Part shown: positions 53,813 through 63,893 of the stretch, in pieces
How the letters are laid out: every line of letters begins with the position of its first letter
Numbering within the stretch: position 1 is the stretch's first letter
Assembly (NCBI GenBank): GCA_027592275.1
Contig: JAQCKF010000012.1
Span: 38,321-102,320, forward strand
Reading direction: 5' to 3'
Source of the DNA: Pseudomonadota bacterium
Lineage (GTDB): Bacteria; Pseudomonadota; Gammaproteobacteria; Pseudomonadales; Pseudohongiellaceae
DNA: 64,000 bases
The notes under the pieces: generated by a model
What the model saw: the letters and a program-made list of their open reading frames with translations, nothing else
Database searches by the model: none
Told to the model about the DNA's origin: nothing
Translations under genes and position numbers: made by a program

Positions 53813-56440
53813 ATGCGAATCGATAAGTTAACAAGCAAGCTACAGTCAGCTCTAGCAGACGCGCAATCCATGGCCGTGGGTGGGGACAATAATTTCATTG
53901 AGCCTAGCCATCTACTGCTAACTTTGATGGACCAGAAAGGGGGCTCGGTTCGTCCTTTGCTCTCACAGACGGGATTCGACATCACGGATCTACGAGCCAA
54001 GTTGCAGACTCTCGTAGACGACTTGCCGAAGCTACAAAATAGTACTGGTGAAATTTCCGTGTCTAGTGATCTGGCCAAAGTGTTGAATCAGGCCGACAAA
54101 ATTGCTCAGCAAAAAGGCGACTCCTTTGTTTCGAGCGAGACGATATTGCTCGTTGCTATGAGGGATGCCGGAGCGGTTGGCAAACTGCTGAATTCGTATG
54201 GCGTATCTGAGCAGGCGCTTAAAAATGCTATCGCGAATTTGCGTGGTGGCGCAAACGTTGATGATGCCGGTGCCGAAGACTCCTGGCAGGCATTAAAAAA
54301 ATATTGTGTTGACCTAACCGAACTTGCGGAGAAAAGCGAACTCGATCCTGTCATAGGGCGTGACGCAGAAATACGACGCACCATACAGGTGTTGCAGCGT
54401 CGCACGAAAAACAACCCCGTGTTAATTGGTGAACCTGGTGTCGGTAAAACAGCAATCATCGAAGGGCTCGCACAGCGGATTGTAAATGGTGAGGTACCCG
54501 AAGGACTCAAGGATAAGAGGGTCTTGTCTTTGGATATGGGTTCTCTGATAGCCGGAGCAAAATTCAGAGGAGAGTTTGAGGAAAGACTCAAAGGCGTTCT
54601 AAGTGAATTGGATAAGCTAGGCGGCTCGGTAATCTTGTTTATCGATGAACTACACACCATGGTAGGCGCGGGAAAGGCGGAAGGCTCTATGGATGCGGGC
54701 AATATGTTGAAGCCTGCGTTGGCGCGTGGCGAATTGCACTGCGTCGGGGCAACTACGCTTGATGAATATCGTCAGCACATCGAAAAAGATGCAGCGTTAG
54801 AGCGTAGGTTTCAAAAGGTATTAGTGGAAGAGCCCAGTGAAGAGGACACGATAGCGATTTTGCGTGGCCTAAAAGAAAGGTATGAAGTGCATCATGGTGT
54901 CGATATTTCCGACGGTGCAATTATCGCGGCGGCTAAACTTTCACAGCGTTACATTACCGACAGACAGCTGCCAGACAAAGCTATCGATCTCATCGACGAG
55001 GCGGCGAGTATGATTCGCATGGAGATCGATTCGAAACCTGAGGAAATGGACAAGTTGGAAAGAAGGCTAATCCAGCTGAAGATCGAGCGCGAGGCTTTAA
55101 AGAAAGATGAAGACCCAGCTTCGAAGAAACGCAAAGAGAAGCTGGAAGAAGATATCGCAGAGCTGGAGAAGGAGTTTGCAGACTTAGAGGACATCTGGAA
55201 ATCTGAGAAGGCTTCTTTGCAAGATGCTCAATTGATCAGAAGTAAACTCGAACAGGCACGCAACGACATGGAACTCGCTCAACGAGCGGGTGACCTAGCT
55301 CGTATGTCCGAAATTCAGTACGGGCTGATTCCTAGTCTCGAGACAAAGCTTGAGGCGGCGGCCGAGGCCGAGACAACTGAGAAACAACTGCTGCGTAATC
55401 GGGTTACCGAGGAGGAGATCGCCGATGTGGTATCACGCTCTACCGGTATACCAGTAAGTAAGATGCTTGCCGGTGACAAGCTTAGGCTTTTGGAGATGGA
55501 AGATGCACTGCACAAACGTGTCATCGGTCAGGATGAAGCGATTCAAGCAGTCTCAAATGCAGTGCGACGATCCAGGTCCGGACTATCTGATCCCAACCGA
55601 CCCAATGGCTCCTTTCTGTTTCTAGGACCAACAGGGGTAGGTAAAACGGAGTTGTGTAAGGCTTTGGCTGAGTTCCTTTTCGATACTGAAGAGGCGATGG
55701 TCAGGATTGACATGTCTGAATTTATGGAGCGACATTCAGTAGCTCGACTCATAGGTGCCTCTCCCGGCTATGTCGGTTATGAAGAGGGCGGCTATCTGAC
55801 CGAAGCTGTGCGCAGGAGACCTTATTCAGTTCTGCTGTTAGATGAGGTAGAGAAGGCGCATACCGATGTGTTCAATATCCTTTTGCAGGTCTTGGATGAC
55901 GGACGTTTGACTGACGGCCATGGCAGGACGGTCGACTTTAGAAATACAGTCGTGGTGATGACGTCGAACCTCGGCTCTGATCGTATTCAGGACATGATGT
56001 CAGAGGGCGTTGTTGATGAGCTTGCCTACGAGTCTGTTAAATCAGCTGTGATGGAACGAGTCGTTAAGCATTTCTCGCCAGAGTTTGTGAATCGTATCGA
56101 TGAGACAGTGGTGTTCCATCCGTTACTGAAAGAGCAGATACGCGGTATCGCGGGCATCCAGATTCAGTTATTGCATCAGCGCCTACAAGATAATGACATA
56201 GGCCTGACGGTATCTGCCGCGGTGTTGGATAAGATCGCAGAGCTTGGTTATGACCCTGTCTACGGTGCGCGTCCCCTGAAGCGTGTTATTCAAAACCGCA
56301 TCGAAAATCAGCTTGCTCAACAAATGCTGCAGGGAGATTTCGTAGGAGGCGATGTGATTGCGATAGACCTAGATGCTGATGGGCAGCTGTCCTTCTCGAA
56401 AACCAGCCAGATTGTCGATGAAGAGTCGGCGGTAGCTTAA
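53813..56440 (+). CDS. clpB: Disaggregase ClpB
   Basis: Hexameric AAA+ chaperone that rescues aggregated proteins with DnaK. 875 residues: N-domain (1-145), first ATPase domain with Walker [19 protein letters not shown] near 208 and Walker [15 protein letters not shown] near 280, a coiled-coil M-domain (about 410-530, Glu/Lys-rich), and a second ATPase domain with [15 protein letters not shown] near 608. The C-terminal [18 protein letters not shown] is typical. It is preceded by a sigma-32-like promoter and an 18-bp palindrome. About 18 residues longer than E. coli ClpB. Confidence 0.97.
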   Translation: MRIDKLTSKLQSALADAQSMAVGGDNNFIEPSHLLLTLMDQKGGSVRPLLSQTGFDITDLRAKLQTLVDDLPKLQNSTGEISVSSDLAKVLNQADKIAQQKGDSFVSSETILLVAMRDAGAVGKLLNSYGVSEQALKNAIANLRGGANVDDAGAEDSWQALKKYCVDLTELAEKSELDPVIGRDAEIRRTIQVLQRRTKNNPVLIGEPGVGKTAIIEGLAQRIVNGEVPEGLKDKRVLSLDMGSLIAGAKFRGEFEERLKGVLSELDKLGGSVILFIDELHTMVGAGKAEGSMDAGNMLKPALARGELHCVGATTLDEYRQHIEKDAALERRFQKVLVEEPSEEDTIAILRGLKERYEVHHGVDISDGAIIAAAKLSQRYITDRQLPDKAIDLIDEAASMIRMEIDSKPEEMDKLERRLIQLKIEREALKKDEDPASKKRKEKLEEDIAELEKEFADLEDIWKSEKASLQDAQLIRSKLEQARNDMELAQRAGDLARMSEIQYGLIPSLETKLEAAAEAETTEKQLLRNRVTEEEIADVVSRSTGIPVSKMLAGDKLRLLEMEDALHKRVIGQDEAIQAVSNAVRRSRSGLSDPNRPNGSFLFLGPTGVGKTELCKALAEFLFDTEEAMVRIDMSEFMERHSVARLIGASPGYVGYEEGGYLTEAVRRRPYSVLLLDEVEKAHTDVFNILLQVLDDGRLTDGHGRTVDFRNTVVVMTSNLGSDRIQDMMSEGVVDELAYESVKSAVMERVVKHFSPEFVNRIDETVVFHPLLKEQIRGIAGIQIQLLHQRLQDNDIGLTVSAAVLDKIAELGYDPVYGARPLKRVIQNRIENQLAQQMLQGDFVGGDVIAIDLDADGQLSFSKTSQIVDEESAVA

Positions 56441-56449
56441 GCTGCCGCC
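56428..56449 (+). terminator. GC-rich hairpin at the clpB stop, no T-run
   Basis: GGCGGTAGCTT (56428-56438) pairs with AAGCTGCCGCC (56439-56449) with one G-T wobble, around the TAA stop. It may slow or end transcription, but lacks the run of T after it. Confidence 0.35.
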
Positions 56450-56861
56450 ACCTTGTCGATAGTCTTGATATTTGCATTCACGCCAGTAAATACGTGCGTT
56501 GCTGAACAGAAGAGCTTGACTTTCCTTGTATTGATGACAAAATTCCACTTTGTTAAAGCACAGGGGCTAGGTCAACCTTCAGCCTCTGGGCAGTAATCTG
56601 CACTCGCCGCAACCGGCACATCGGCAGATTGCCATCTAGGTGTAAGCAAACATCCACCTAAGAGCCTCTATCACGTTATCGCGTACGGGGCCGACAAGAA
56701 GCAATAATCGACGGTTTTTAGCCGCGACTAGCGGATTGCTAATAAGAAAATCTCATAAATAATCAATAGACAGCGGGCCTTCTGGTCGGTTGTTCTGTTA
56801 CATTTTTCCGGCTATTAACGTAGTGGAAATACGACGAATAACGGTTTAGAGGCATAGAAAA
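56441..56861. other. 421-base gap before ilvB, with a possible promoter
   Basis: No gene seen. TTGCTA (56736-56741) and AATAAT (56758-56763), 16 bases apart, could drive ilvBH. I find no leader peptide rich in Ile, Leu or Val and no clear attenuator, though CCGC/GCGG (56722-56734) can form a small hairpin. Confidence 0.4.
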
Positions 56862-58589
56862 GTGGATCAATTATCTGGTGGTGAGGCGTTACTACGAGCT
56901 CTGCACGATGAGGGCGTAGAAATTATATTCGGTTATCCTGGTGGAGCCGTATTACATATCTATGACGCGATCTTTAATCAAGACAAGGTCGAACATATTT
57001 TAGTAAGGCACGAGCAGGCTGCGACTCATGCTGCAGATGGTTATGCTCGCGGCACGGGCAAGCCAGGTGTGGTGCTAGTGACTTCTGGTCCCGGCGCAAC
57101 CAATGCGATAACTGGCATCGCGACAGCGTACATGGATTCAATTCCCATGGTGGTCATCTCGGGCCAAGTAGAAAGTAGAATGATAGGTACCGATGGTTTT
57201 CAGGAGACGGATATGGTGGGTGTCTCCCGCCCTATCGTGAAACACAGTTTCATGGTTCAGGATGCAGCTGAAATTCCGCGCATCGTTAAGAAAGCGTTTC
57301 ATATTGCAACAACTGGGCGACCTGGCCCGGTTGTCATCGATATTCCAAAAGATGTAACCGATCCGAAGACGAAATTCGACTATGAATATCCTGCCGATAT
57401 AAAGATGCGCTCTTATACAGTTCCTGCTAAGGGGCACTCGGGTCAAATTAAGAAGGCGGTAGATGTATTGATGGCGGCGAAGCGGCCCATGATTTATGCC
57501 GGTGGCGGTGTTATCCAAGGAGAAGGTTCGCCGTTGTTGACTGAGCTTACACGCAAGCTAGGTTTTCCGATTACCAACACCCTAATGGGATTGGGAGCCT
57601 ATCCTGCATCGGACAAGCAATTCTTAGGCATGTTAGGAATGCATGGCACCTATGAAGCGAATATGTCGATGCACTACTGCGATGTGCTTCTTGCGATAGG
57701 TGTTCGCTTCGATGACCGGGTAACGAATTCGGACGTAAGCAAATTTTGCCCAGATGCAACTATCCTGCACGTAGACATCGATCCTGCCTCTATCTCTAAA
57801 ACTGTAGCTGCAGACGTTCCAATTGTTGGCTCGGTGACATCTGTTTTGGAGGAGATGCTTTCGCAGATTGCTTCATCGAAACAGAAGGTCGATCAGAAAT
57901 CACTGAAAGTCTGGTGGGATCAAATTGAGCAGTGGCGAGAGAAAGACAGTCTTGCCGTTACGCCATCGACAGATGGAACGATCAAGCCGCAGGAAGTCAT
58001 TCAGGCTGTGTTTGAGATAACCAAGGGCGATGCCTATGTCTCGTCTGATGTGGGTCAGCATCAGATGTTTGCCGCTCAGTACTACGGTTTCGACAAGCCG
58101 CGTCGTTGGATCAATTCCGGTGGCCTTGGAACTATGGGTTTCGGCTTTCCAGCAGCAATGGGTATTCAGCTTGCGTTTCCCTATGCGGTTTCTGTGTGCA
58201 TAACCGGCGAGGGCAGCTTTCAGATGAACCTGCAAGAGCTTGCTACCTGCATGCAATATAAGTTGCCAGTAAAAATTGTTTGTCTTAACAATCGTGCTTT
58301 AGGCATGGTGAAGCAATGGCAGGACATGCAGTACGGCGGAAGATATTCCCACAGTACTTATGAAGAATCATTGCCTGATTTCGTCAAGCTGGCAGAGGCC
58401 TACGGACATGTAGGTATTCGAATAGAAGATAAGTCCGAGTTAGATGCGAAGCTGAGAGAGGCGTTTTCCCTAACCGACAAGTTAGTATTTATAGATGTCT
58501 TGGTGGATCCGGAGGAGCATGTGTACCCGATGGCCATTAAAGGTGGTGCAATGAAAGATATGATCTTGAGTAAATCGGAGCGAACCTAA
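56862..58589 (+). CDS. ilvB: Acetolactate synthase large subunit
   Basis: ThDP- and FAD-dependent condensation of pyruvate to acetolactate (or acetohydroxybutyrate), first common step of valine and isoleucine synthesis. 575 residues, domains in the order Pyr, FAD-binding, PP. The ThDP Glu is in HEQAATHAADGYARG near 46; the PP-domain motif is CITGEGSFQMNLQELAT near 446, the GDGSF-type site here reading GEGSF. Start GTG at 56862 gives a normal N-terminus. Its TAA shares one base with the ilvH ATG. Confidence 0.95.
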   Translation: MDQLSGGEALLRALHDEGVEIIFGYPGGAVLHIYDAIFNQDKVEHILVRHEQAATHAADGYARGTGKPGVVLVTSGPGATNAITGIATAYMDSIPMVVISGQVESRMIGTDGFQETDMVGVSRPIVKHSFMVQDAAEIPRIVKKAFHIATTGRPGPVVIDIPKDVTDPKTKFDYEYPADIKMRSYTVPAKGHSGQIKKAVDVLMAAKRPMIYAGGGVIQGEGSPLLTELTRKLGFPITNTLMGLGAYPASDKQFLGMLGMHGTYEANMSMHYCDVLLAIGVRFDDRVTNSDVSKFCPDATILHVDIDPASISKTVAADVPIVGSVTSVLEEMLSQIASSKQKVDQKSLKVWWDQIEQWREKDSLAVTPSTDGTIKPQEVIQAVFEITKGDAYVSSDVGQHQMFAAQYYGFDKPRRWINSGGLGTMGFGFPAAMGIQLAFPYAVSVCITGEGSFQMNLQELATCMQYKLPVKIVCLNNRALGMVKQWQDMQYGGRYSHSTYEESLPDFVKLAEAYGHVGIRIEDKSELDAKLREAFSLTDKLVFIDVLVDPEEHVYPMAIKGGAMKDMILSKSERT

Positions 58590-59080
58590 TGAGACGTATA
58601 ATTTCAATTCTGATGGAAAACGAACCTGGCGCTCTATCCAGAGTTGTTGGTTTGTTTTCACAGCGTAACTACAACATCGATTCTTTGACGGTTGCCCCTA
58701 CCGAGGACAAATCACTCTCGCGCCTTACTTTAACGACCAGTGGGGACGAAAGGCGGATTGAGCAAATTACTAAGCATCTAAACAAGTTGATTGATGTGGT
58801 CAAGCTCGTCGACCTCACGGAAGGTGCTCACATCGAACGCGAGCTGATGCTGATCAAGGTTAAGGCCTCGGGTGCGCAGCGCGGTGAAGTGAAGCGCACC
58901 ACGGATATTTTTCGTGGGCAGATTGTGGATTTAACAAATAGTGTCTTTAGTATTCAATTGACTGGCACAAGCGACAAACTCGATGCGTTTATTACAGCGC
59001 TTGGTGAAAATGTCGTGTTAGAAGTTGCCCGCACCGGAGTCTCGGGAATATCGCGTGGAGAGAAAATCCTCAGTCTTTGA
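58589..59080 (+). CDS. ilvH: Acetolactate synthase small (regulatory) subunit
   Basis: ACT-domain subunit that activates the large subunit and gives valine feedback inhibition. 163 residues, typical length: N-terminal ACT domain beginning MRRIISILMENEPGALSRVVGLF with the valine-site GALSRV motif, second half with VKASGAQRGEVKR and the C-terminal SRGEKILSL. Starts on the ilvB stop (TAATG), so the two are coupled at near-equal levels. A perfect palindromic terminator lies 143 bp downstream. Confidence 0.95.
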   Translation: MRRIISILMENEPGALSRVVGLFSQRNYNIDSLTVAPTEDKSLSRLTLTTSGDERRIEQITKHLNKLIDVVKLVDLTEGAHIERELMLIKVKASGAQRGEVKRTTDIFRGQIVDLTNSVFSIQLTGTSDKLDAFITALGENVVLEVARTGVSGISRGEKILSL

Positions 59081-59222
59081 CATACTATATTGAAGTTTCG
59101 TAATAACGGGACGCGTGCGCTGCCAACGGATAGATAGCTGTAAGTTTGAGTCAATCTCGGTTCGAGAGAATAGAACAATGAAAGTTCTAGCTCTCCGAAT
59201 TAGGCGAGAAGAATATTCAGCA

Positions 59223-59258
59223 GAAATAAAAAAAGGGCCTAGGCCCTTTTTTTATTTC
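59223..59258. terminator. Bidirectional terminator between ilvH and ilvC
   Basis: A perfect 36-base palindrome: arm GAAATAAAAAAAGGGCCT (59223-59240) and its complement (59241-59258). The GC-rich core flanked by A and T runs gives a rho-independent terminator in both directions, suiting the convergent ilvH and ilvC genes. Confidence 0.93.
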
Positions 59259-59278
59259 TAGCGAAGAAGAATTTTAGT

Positions 59279-60748
59279 CTAGACTAGTTTCTTCATCGCT
59301 GTCATGTACTTGCGCAGTTGCTTACCTACAACTTCGATCGGGTGTGAGCGAATTTGATCATTCACGCTGATGAGTTCGGCATTGTCTACGCCCATATCTG
59401 AATTCTGCAAGCCTTTGCCGATTACGTCAGTATCCACAGTCTTCATGAAATCCTCTAGAAGAGGCACGCAGGCATGAGAGAACAGGTAGCAGCCATATTC
59501 AGCTGTGTCGGAAATCACCTTGTTCATTTCGTACAGTTTCTTGCGACCAATTAAGTTAGCTATCAACGGGACTTCGTGGAGTGACTCGTAGTAAGCCGAT
59601 TCCTTGATGATTCCACTGGAAGTCATTGACTCGAACGCGAGTTCAACGCCAGCTTTAACCATGGCGACCATGAGGATGCCGTTTTCATAATATTCCTGTT
59701 CTGGAATATCCATATCTCCAGGAGTAGATTTTTCGAAGGCCGACTCAGTAGTCGCCTCTCTCCAGCCTAGTAGCTTGGCATCGTCATCGGCCCAGTCTGC
59801 CATCATGCCCTCTGAAAAATTGCCGGTGATGATGTCATCCATGTGCTTCTTATACAGAGGCGCCATGATAGTTTTAAGCTCTTCGGCGAGTGAGTTCGCA
59901 ACCAGCTTTGAAAGGTTAGAGAGGCGGTCCATCATGTTAGTGATGCCGCCATGCTTAAGGCCTTCGGCAATGACTTCCCAGCCATGCTGAACCAATTTTG
60001 AGGCGTAGGCTGGGTCGATACCCTTCTCGACCATCTTGTCGAAGCACAGGATAGATCCGGTCTGCAACATGCCGCACAGAATTGTCTGTTCGCCCATTAG
60101 GTCAGACTTCACTTCGGCGATGAAGGAAGACTGCAGCACGCCGGCTCTATGTCCGCCGGTAGCTGCAGCATAGGCCTTGGCTATATCCATGCCTTCGCCT
60201 TTAGGGTCGTTCTCAGCGTGGACAGCTATTAACGTAGGCACACCGAAGCCGCGTTTGTACTCTTCACGTACTTCAGTGCCTGGGCATTTTGGTGCAACCA
60301 TCACGACCGTGAGATCCTCACGTACCTGCATACCTTCTTCAACAATATTGAAGCCGTGAGAGTAGGCTAGGCATGCGTCCTTCTTCATAAGAGGCATTAT
60401 CAGGCTAACGACAGGACTGTGTTGCTTATCGGGTGTTAGGTTTAGTACGAGATCCGCGCTTGGGATTAGCTCGGCGTAGGTGCCCACAGTGAAGCCGTTC
60501 TCGGTAGCATTCTTCCAAGAATCGCGCTTCTCGGCTATGGCAGCATCTCTAAGTGTAAAGGAAACGTCCAGGCCGCTATCGCGCATATTGAGCCCTTGGT
60601 TTAGGCCCTGGGCTCCACAACCCACGATAACTACCTTCTTGCCGTTCAATTTGGTTACACCGTCGCTAAATTCGCTGCGATCCATAAAACGGCATTTGCC
60701 CAGCTGGTCTAGTTGGAGGCGCAGGGGCAAGGTATTAAAGTAATTCAT
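59279..60748 (-). CDS. ilvC: Ketol-acid reductoisomerase, class II (long form)
   Basis: Magnesium- and NADPH-dependent isomerisation and reduction of acetolactate. 489 residues, the long form found in enterics and plants rather than the roughly 338-residue class I enzyme I remember from Pseudomonas. Rossmann motif [21 protein letters not shown] near 38, the metal-site Asp/Glu in [15 protein letters not shown] near 213, and a duplicated C-terminal knotted domain ([15 protein letters not shown] near 390). It is convergent with ilvBH rather than co-directional, so separately transcribed. Confidence 0.96.
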   Translation of the reverse strand: MNYFNTLPLRLQLDQLGKCRFMDRSEFSDGVTKLNGKKVVIVGCGAQGLNQGLNMRDSGLDVSFTLRDAAIAEKRDSWKNATENGFTVGTYAELIPSADLVLNLTPDKQHSPVVSLIMPLMKKDACLAYSHGFNIVEEGMQVREDLTVVMVAPKCPGTEVREEYKRGFGVPTLIAVHAENDPKGEGMDIAKAYAAATGGHRAGVLQSSFIAEVKSDLMGEQTILCGMLQTGSILCFDKMVEKGIDPAYASKLVQHGWEVIAEGLKHGGITNMMDRLSNLSKLVANSLAEELKTIMAPLYKKHMDDIITGNFSEGMMADWADDDAKLLGWREATTESAFEKSTPGDMDIPEQEYYENGILMVAMVKAGVELAFESMTSSGIIKESAYYESLHEVPLIANLIGRKKLYEMNKVISDTAEYGCYLFSHACVPLLEDFMKTVDTDVIGKGLQNSDMGVDNAELISVNDQIRSHPIEVVGKQLRKYMTAMKKLV

Positions 60749-60983
60749 GAATCCACTCCGATCTTTTCATCGTAATTAATAAATGGTTTGTATTAGCTGG
60801 TTCTTTGAGCGAGCTGAAGACTTATTTTCAGTGAGGCGCGATCATATAGCATCCGTAATCTTGCGTAAATATTATCTTCCTTAGGGCTCTGGGTGCGAAT
60901 TAAGAGGGAATTAGTCCCCCTACGGCCGGAATAGGGCTGTATAATCAGCAATTGTCCTAAATAGCTGAATTCAGTAGGAAAGC

Positions 60984-61901
60984 ATGAGCGAAGAAGAGCA
61001 GGGTACGCAGTCAGAGGGCTTATTGCCCATCGATGAGCACGAGGAGATCGTATCCGAGGACGGCCGTAAGGTGCGTCGCCGCGGGATCTACCTGCTACCG
61101 AATATGATGACCCTGGGGGCGCTCTTTTCGGGCTTCTACGCCATAATTGCTGGCATGTCGGGGAATTTTGGCGAGGCCGGTTGGGCGATTATGATTGCCG
61201 GTATTCTGGATGGCTTAGATGGCAGAATCGCCAGGCTAACAAATACCGAGAGCGCCTTTGGCGCTCAGTTCGATAGTCTCTCAGATATGGTTTCCTTCGG
61301 TGTGGCGCCGGCACTTATTATGTTTAGCTGGGCCTTTGCGCCGCTGGGTCGCTTGGGTTGGGCCGCGAGCTTCATCTATATGTCTTGTGCTGCACTGCGT
61401 CTAGCGCGATTCAATGTGCAGCTTGGAAAGGTGGATAAGAATTTCTTTGTGGGATTGCAGAGTCCGCTAGCAGCAGGCGTAGTCACCTTCCTGCCATGGG
61501 TTGGCTACAAGTATGGCTTGGAAGTTACTCCGCTGGTTGCCTATCTATGCGCGATATTGACTGTATTTATTGGCTTGCTCATGATTTCCAATTACAGCTA
61601 TCCCAGCTTCAAGGAGCTGCAATTCACGGGCACAGTCCCGTACATGGTGTTTGTGTTTGTAGTTATAATGTTGGTCGTGGTGGCGCAGAATCCACACGAA
61701 GTATTGCTAACAGTGGCTGTGGTCTACGCGCTTTCTGGACCCATCATGTGGGCCTACAAAAAGCGGCCTGCGAAAGCTACTGCGCTTGCGGTGCCAATTG
61801 AAGAGTCAGCTAAAAAGGGTTCGAGGAGCAAGAAAGCTCAAACTGTTAAACCGAAAACAGAGAAATCAAAAGCTTCATTAAATGAAGAGGCCAAAAAATA
61901 A
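60984..61901 (+). CDS. pssA: CDP-diacylglycerol-serine O-phosphatidyltransferase
   Basis: Membrane enzyme making phosphatidylserine, precursor of phosphatidylethanolamine. 305 residues with about eight helices. The CDP-alcohol phosphotransferase motif DGLDGRIARLTNTESAFGAQFDSLSD (D-x2-D-G-x2-A-R-x8-G-x3-D-x3-D) is complete near residue 77. This is the CDP-alcohol (subclass II) type, unlike E. coli PssA. A charged Lys-rich tail of 40 residues follows. Upstream is TATAAT at 60940-60945 without a clear -35. Confidence 0.93.
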   Translation: MSEEEQGTQSEGLLPIDEHEEIVSEDGRKVRRRGIYLLPNMMTLGALFSGFYAIIAGMSGNFGEAGWAIMIAGILDGLDGRIARLTNTESAFGAQFDSLSDMVSFGVAPALIMFSWAFAPLGRLGWAASFIYMSCAALRLARFNVQLGKVDKNFFVGLQSPLAAGVVTFLPWVGYKYGLEVTPLVAYLCAILTVFIGLLMISNYSYPSFKELQFTGTVPYMVFVFVVIMLVVVAQNPHEVLLTVAVVYALSGPIMWAYKKRPAKATALAVPIEESAKKGSRSKKAQTVKPKTEKSKASLNEEAKK

Positions 61902-61958
61902 CGACCTAGCATTTTTTACTATAAAAGATTGAGTTTGGTCACAGATTGATAGCTGGAT

Positions 61959-62093
61959 ATGAAATTTTTTGAACAGTTAGAAGTTAGTAATTCTATAGTA
62001 GGTAAAGTGGCGAAAGAAAAATCAGCCCTGACCTGTCTAGTTTGTTATGACGCAGGAACTAAAATCCAAATTTCAGGAACACTATTATGTTAA
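61959..62093 (+). CDS. 44-codon small ORF overlapping the msrP start
   Basis: Opens with ATG after a weak AGCTGGAT site, runs 44 codons (starts MKFFEQLEV, ends GTLLC) and stops 7 bases inside msrP. No similarity recognised; three cysteines. A frame this long can arise by chance. Confidence 0.25.
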   Translation: MKFFEQLEVSNSIVGKVAKEKSALTCLVCYDAGTKIQISGTLLC

Positions 62094-63130
62094 TTAAAAA
62101 GCCATCCGACATAAATCCTTCGGAGATTACACCCCAAAGCGTTTACAGAAATCGACGACAGTTTATCGAAGATAGCGGCAAGTTATTGCTAGGCGCCGCT
62201 GCGGCCAGCACGCTGCCATCGATTGCTAGCGCGCAGACTGGCGCTGGCCTAATGGCGAGAGCGCCGGCGTCGATGCGACGCAGTCCTCCTGCAGCATGGT
62301 GGGCAGATAAATTTGCTAACATAAAGCCTGCACCAGATTCGGCCCCTTTCAATACAGGTGAGTCGCTCACTCCTTACGAAGACGTTGTTAGCTATAACAA
62401 TTTCTATGAGTTCGGAATGAATAAAGGAGACCCTTCTTCTAACTCCGGCGATTACAAGGCCGATCCGTGGTCTGTCGAAATTTCAGGTGAGGTTGCCAAA
62501 CCTGGCGTTTATAACCTTGAAGATATTTTGAAGCCCCATGACTTAGAGGAAAGAATCTATCGACTGCGCTGCGTGGAAGCATGGTCGATGGTTATTCCTT
62601 GGGTTGGTTTTCCACTAGCGGACCTGATTAAGCGTTTCGAACCAACGTCTAAGGCGAAATACATAGAGTTCGAAACTCTAGTCGATCCTGAGACAATGCC
62701 AGGTGTTCGTTCGCGCTTCGCGATTGTGGATTGGCCTTATCGAGAAGGTCTTCGAATGGACGAAGCGATGAATCCCTTAACGCTAATGGCGGTAGGGCTC
62801 TATGGTGATTATTTGCCGCCACAGAACGGCGCGCCGCTGCGCTTGATTGTTCCTTGGAAGTACGGCTTTAAGAGTATCAAGGCGATCGTGAAAATAAATT
62901 TTAGAGAAACAATGCCAAACACAACTTGGGTAGATCTTCAGGCTCAAGAGTACGGTTTCTTCGCAAACGTAAATCCTGCTGTGCACCATCCGCGATGGAG
63001 ACAAGACACTGAGCGTAGATTGCCGCAGACCTTATTTAGTCGGTCACGAATCGCTACTGAGCCTTTCAATGGTTATGGCGAACAGGTGGCATCGATGTAT
63101 GAAGGCATGGATCTGTCGCGTTATTTCTAA
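62087..63130 (+). CDS. msrP: Protein-methionine-sulfoxide reductase catalytic subunit MsrP
   Basis: Periplasmic molybdoenzyme that repairs oxidised methionines in envelope proteins, taking electrons through MsrQ. 347 residues. A Tat signal (NRRQFIEDSGKLLLGAAAA, ending IASAQT) fits export of a folded molybdopterin protein. The molybdenum-coordinating Cys is in RLRCVEAWSMVIPW near residue 163. C-terminal WRQDTERRLP and the final EGMDLSRYF are typical. Followed 41 bp on by msrQ. Confidence 0.95.
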   Translation: MLIKKPSDINPSEITPQSVYRNRRQFIEDSGKLLLGAAAASTLPSIASAQTGAGLMARAPASMRRSPPAAWWADKFANIKPAPDSAPFNTGESLTPYEDVVSYNNFYEFGMNKGDPSSNSGDYKADPWSVEISGEVAKPGVYNLEDILKPHDLEERIYRLRCVEAWSMVIPWVGFPLADLIKRFEPTSKAKYIEFETLVDPETMPGVRSRFAIVDWPYREGLRMDEAMNPLTLMAVGLYGDYLPPQNGAPLRLIVPWKYGFKSIKAIVKINFRETMPNTTWVDLQAQEYGFFANVNPAVHHPRWRQDTERRLPQTLFSRSRIATEPFNGYGEQVASMYEGMDLSRYF

Positions 63131-63171
63131 GTCAGTCAACTACACCTATTTGGATTTTTGATTTGTTGACT

Positions 63172-63771
63172 ATGCAAATGCGAAAGCTGATCAAGCCACT
63201 GGTTTTCGTTTTAGCATTGCTACCGTTCGCGGTGCTAGCGCTTAGAATCCTCCAGAACAATCTCGGCCCCGACCCTGTGCAAGAGCTTTCTCTCGAGACA
63301 GGGGAGTGGACCTTGCGCTTTCTCATCCTTGCTCTGGCAATGACTCCGCTGCGGCGCATTACTAATCAAATCGAATTTACTCGTCATCGACGCATGATAG
63401 GTTTGTTCGCGTTGTTCTATGCCACTACCCATTTGCTTGTGTGGTTGATGTTTGTTCTCGAGTTTCGCTGGTTCGCCATTGCTGAAGAGATTCTGGAGCG
63501 TCCTTACATAACCGTAGGCTTTATCGCCTATCTGATTCTGCTCGCGCTGGGCATTACTTCGCCGAAGTTTATGGTGAGCAAGCTCGGGAAGAACTGGAAA
63601 CGCCTGCACAAGCTCGTCTACGTAGCGGCGATACTGGGCTTGTTACACCTATTGTGGATACTCCGCCTCGATATTGCCCCTGCCGTATTCTACGGCTCGC
63701 TGGTGGCGTTGTTGCTGGGATATAGGGCATGGTTCAGCCTGCGCGCTCGGCGTAGCCGAGTTTCACGCTAG
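63172..63771 (+). CDS. msrQ: MsrQ, haem-binding membrane partner of MsrP
   Basis: Six-helix inner-membrane b-type haem protein that passes quinol electrons to MsrP. 200 residues from the ATG at 63172; a TTG nine bases earlier is less likely, and a second ATG lies at 63178. Haem-ligand histidines are in helices ending ATTHLLVW near 88 and KRLHKLVYVAAILGLLHLLW near 145-160. Tail is Arg-rich. Family length is about 200, so complete. Confidence 0.94.
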   Translation: MQMRKLIKPLVFVLALLPFAVLALRILQNNLGPDPVQELSLETGEWTLRFLILALAMTPLRRITNQIEFTRHRRMIGLFALFYATTHLLVWLMFVLEFRWFAIAEEILERPYITVGFIAYLILLALGITSPKFMVSKLGKNWKRLHKLVYVAAILGLLHLLWILRLDIAPAVFYGSLVALLLGYRAWFSLRARRSRVSR

Positions 63772-63865
63772 TAAGTCAGATTAGCTCAATTTTCAACCAG
63801 ATTACCGCTGAATCTAGCCCCAAATCCCAGTACCAAATAAACTACTCGAAACCAGCTATAAACCC

Positions 63866-63893
63866 TTGCCATATCTGGCTTTGTCCGTATAAT
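63866..63893 (+). promoter_or_regulatory. Strong rRNA-type promoter
   Basis: TTGCCA (63866-63871) and TATAAT (63888-63893) are 16 bases apart and followed by the GC-rich discriminator ACGCCGG, the layout of stringently controlled stable-RNA promoters. It points off the right edge. Confidence 0.85.

Noticed and set aside
54106..54702. 198-codon minus-strand frame inside clpB
   Set aside because: Lies entirely antisense to the ATPase domain of clpB; Ser/Thr-rich shadow with no motif.
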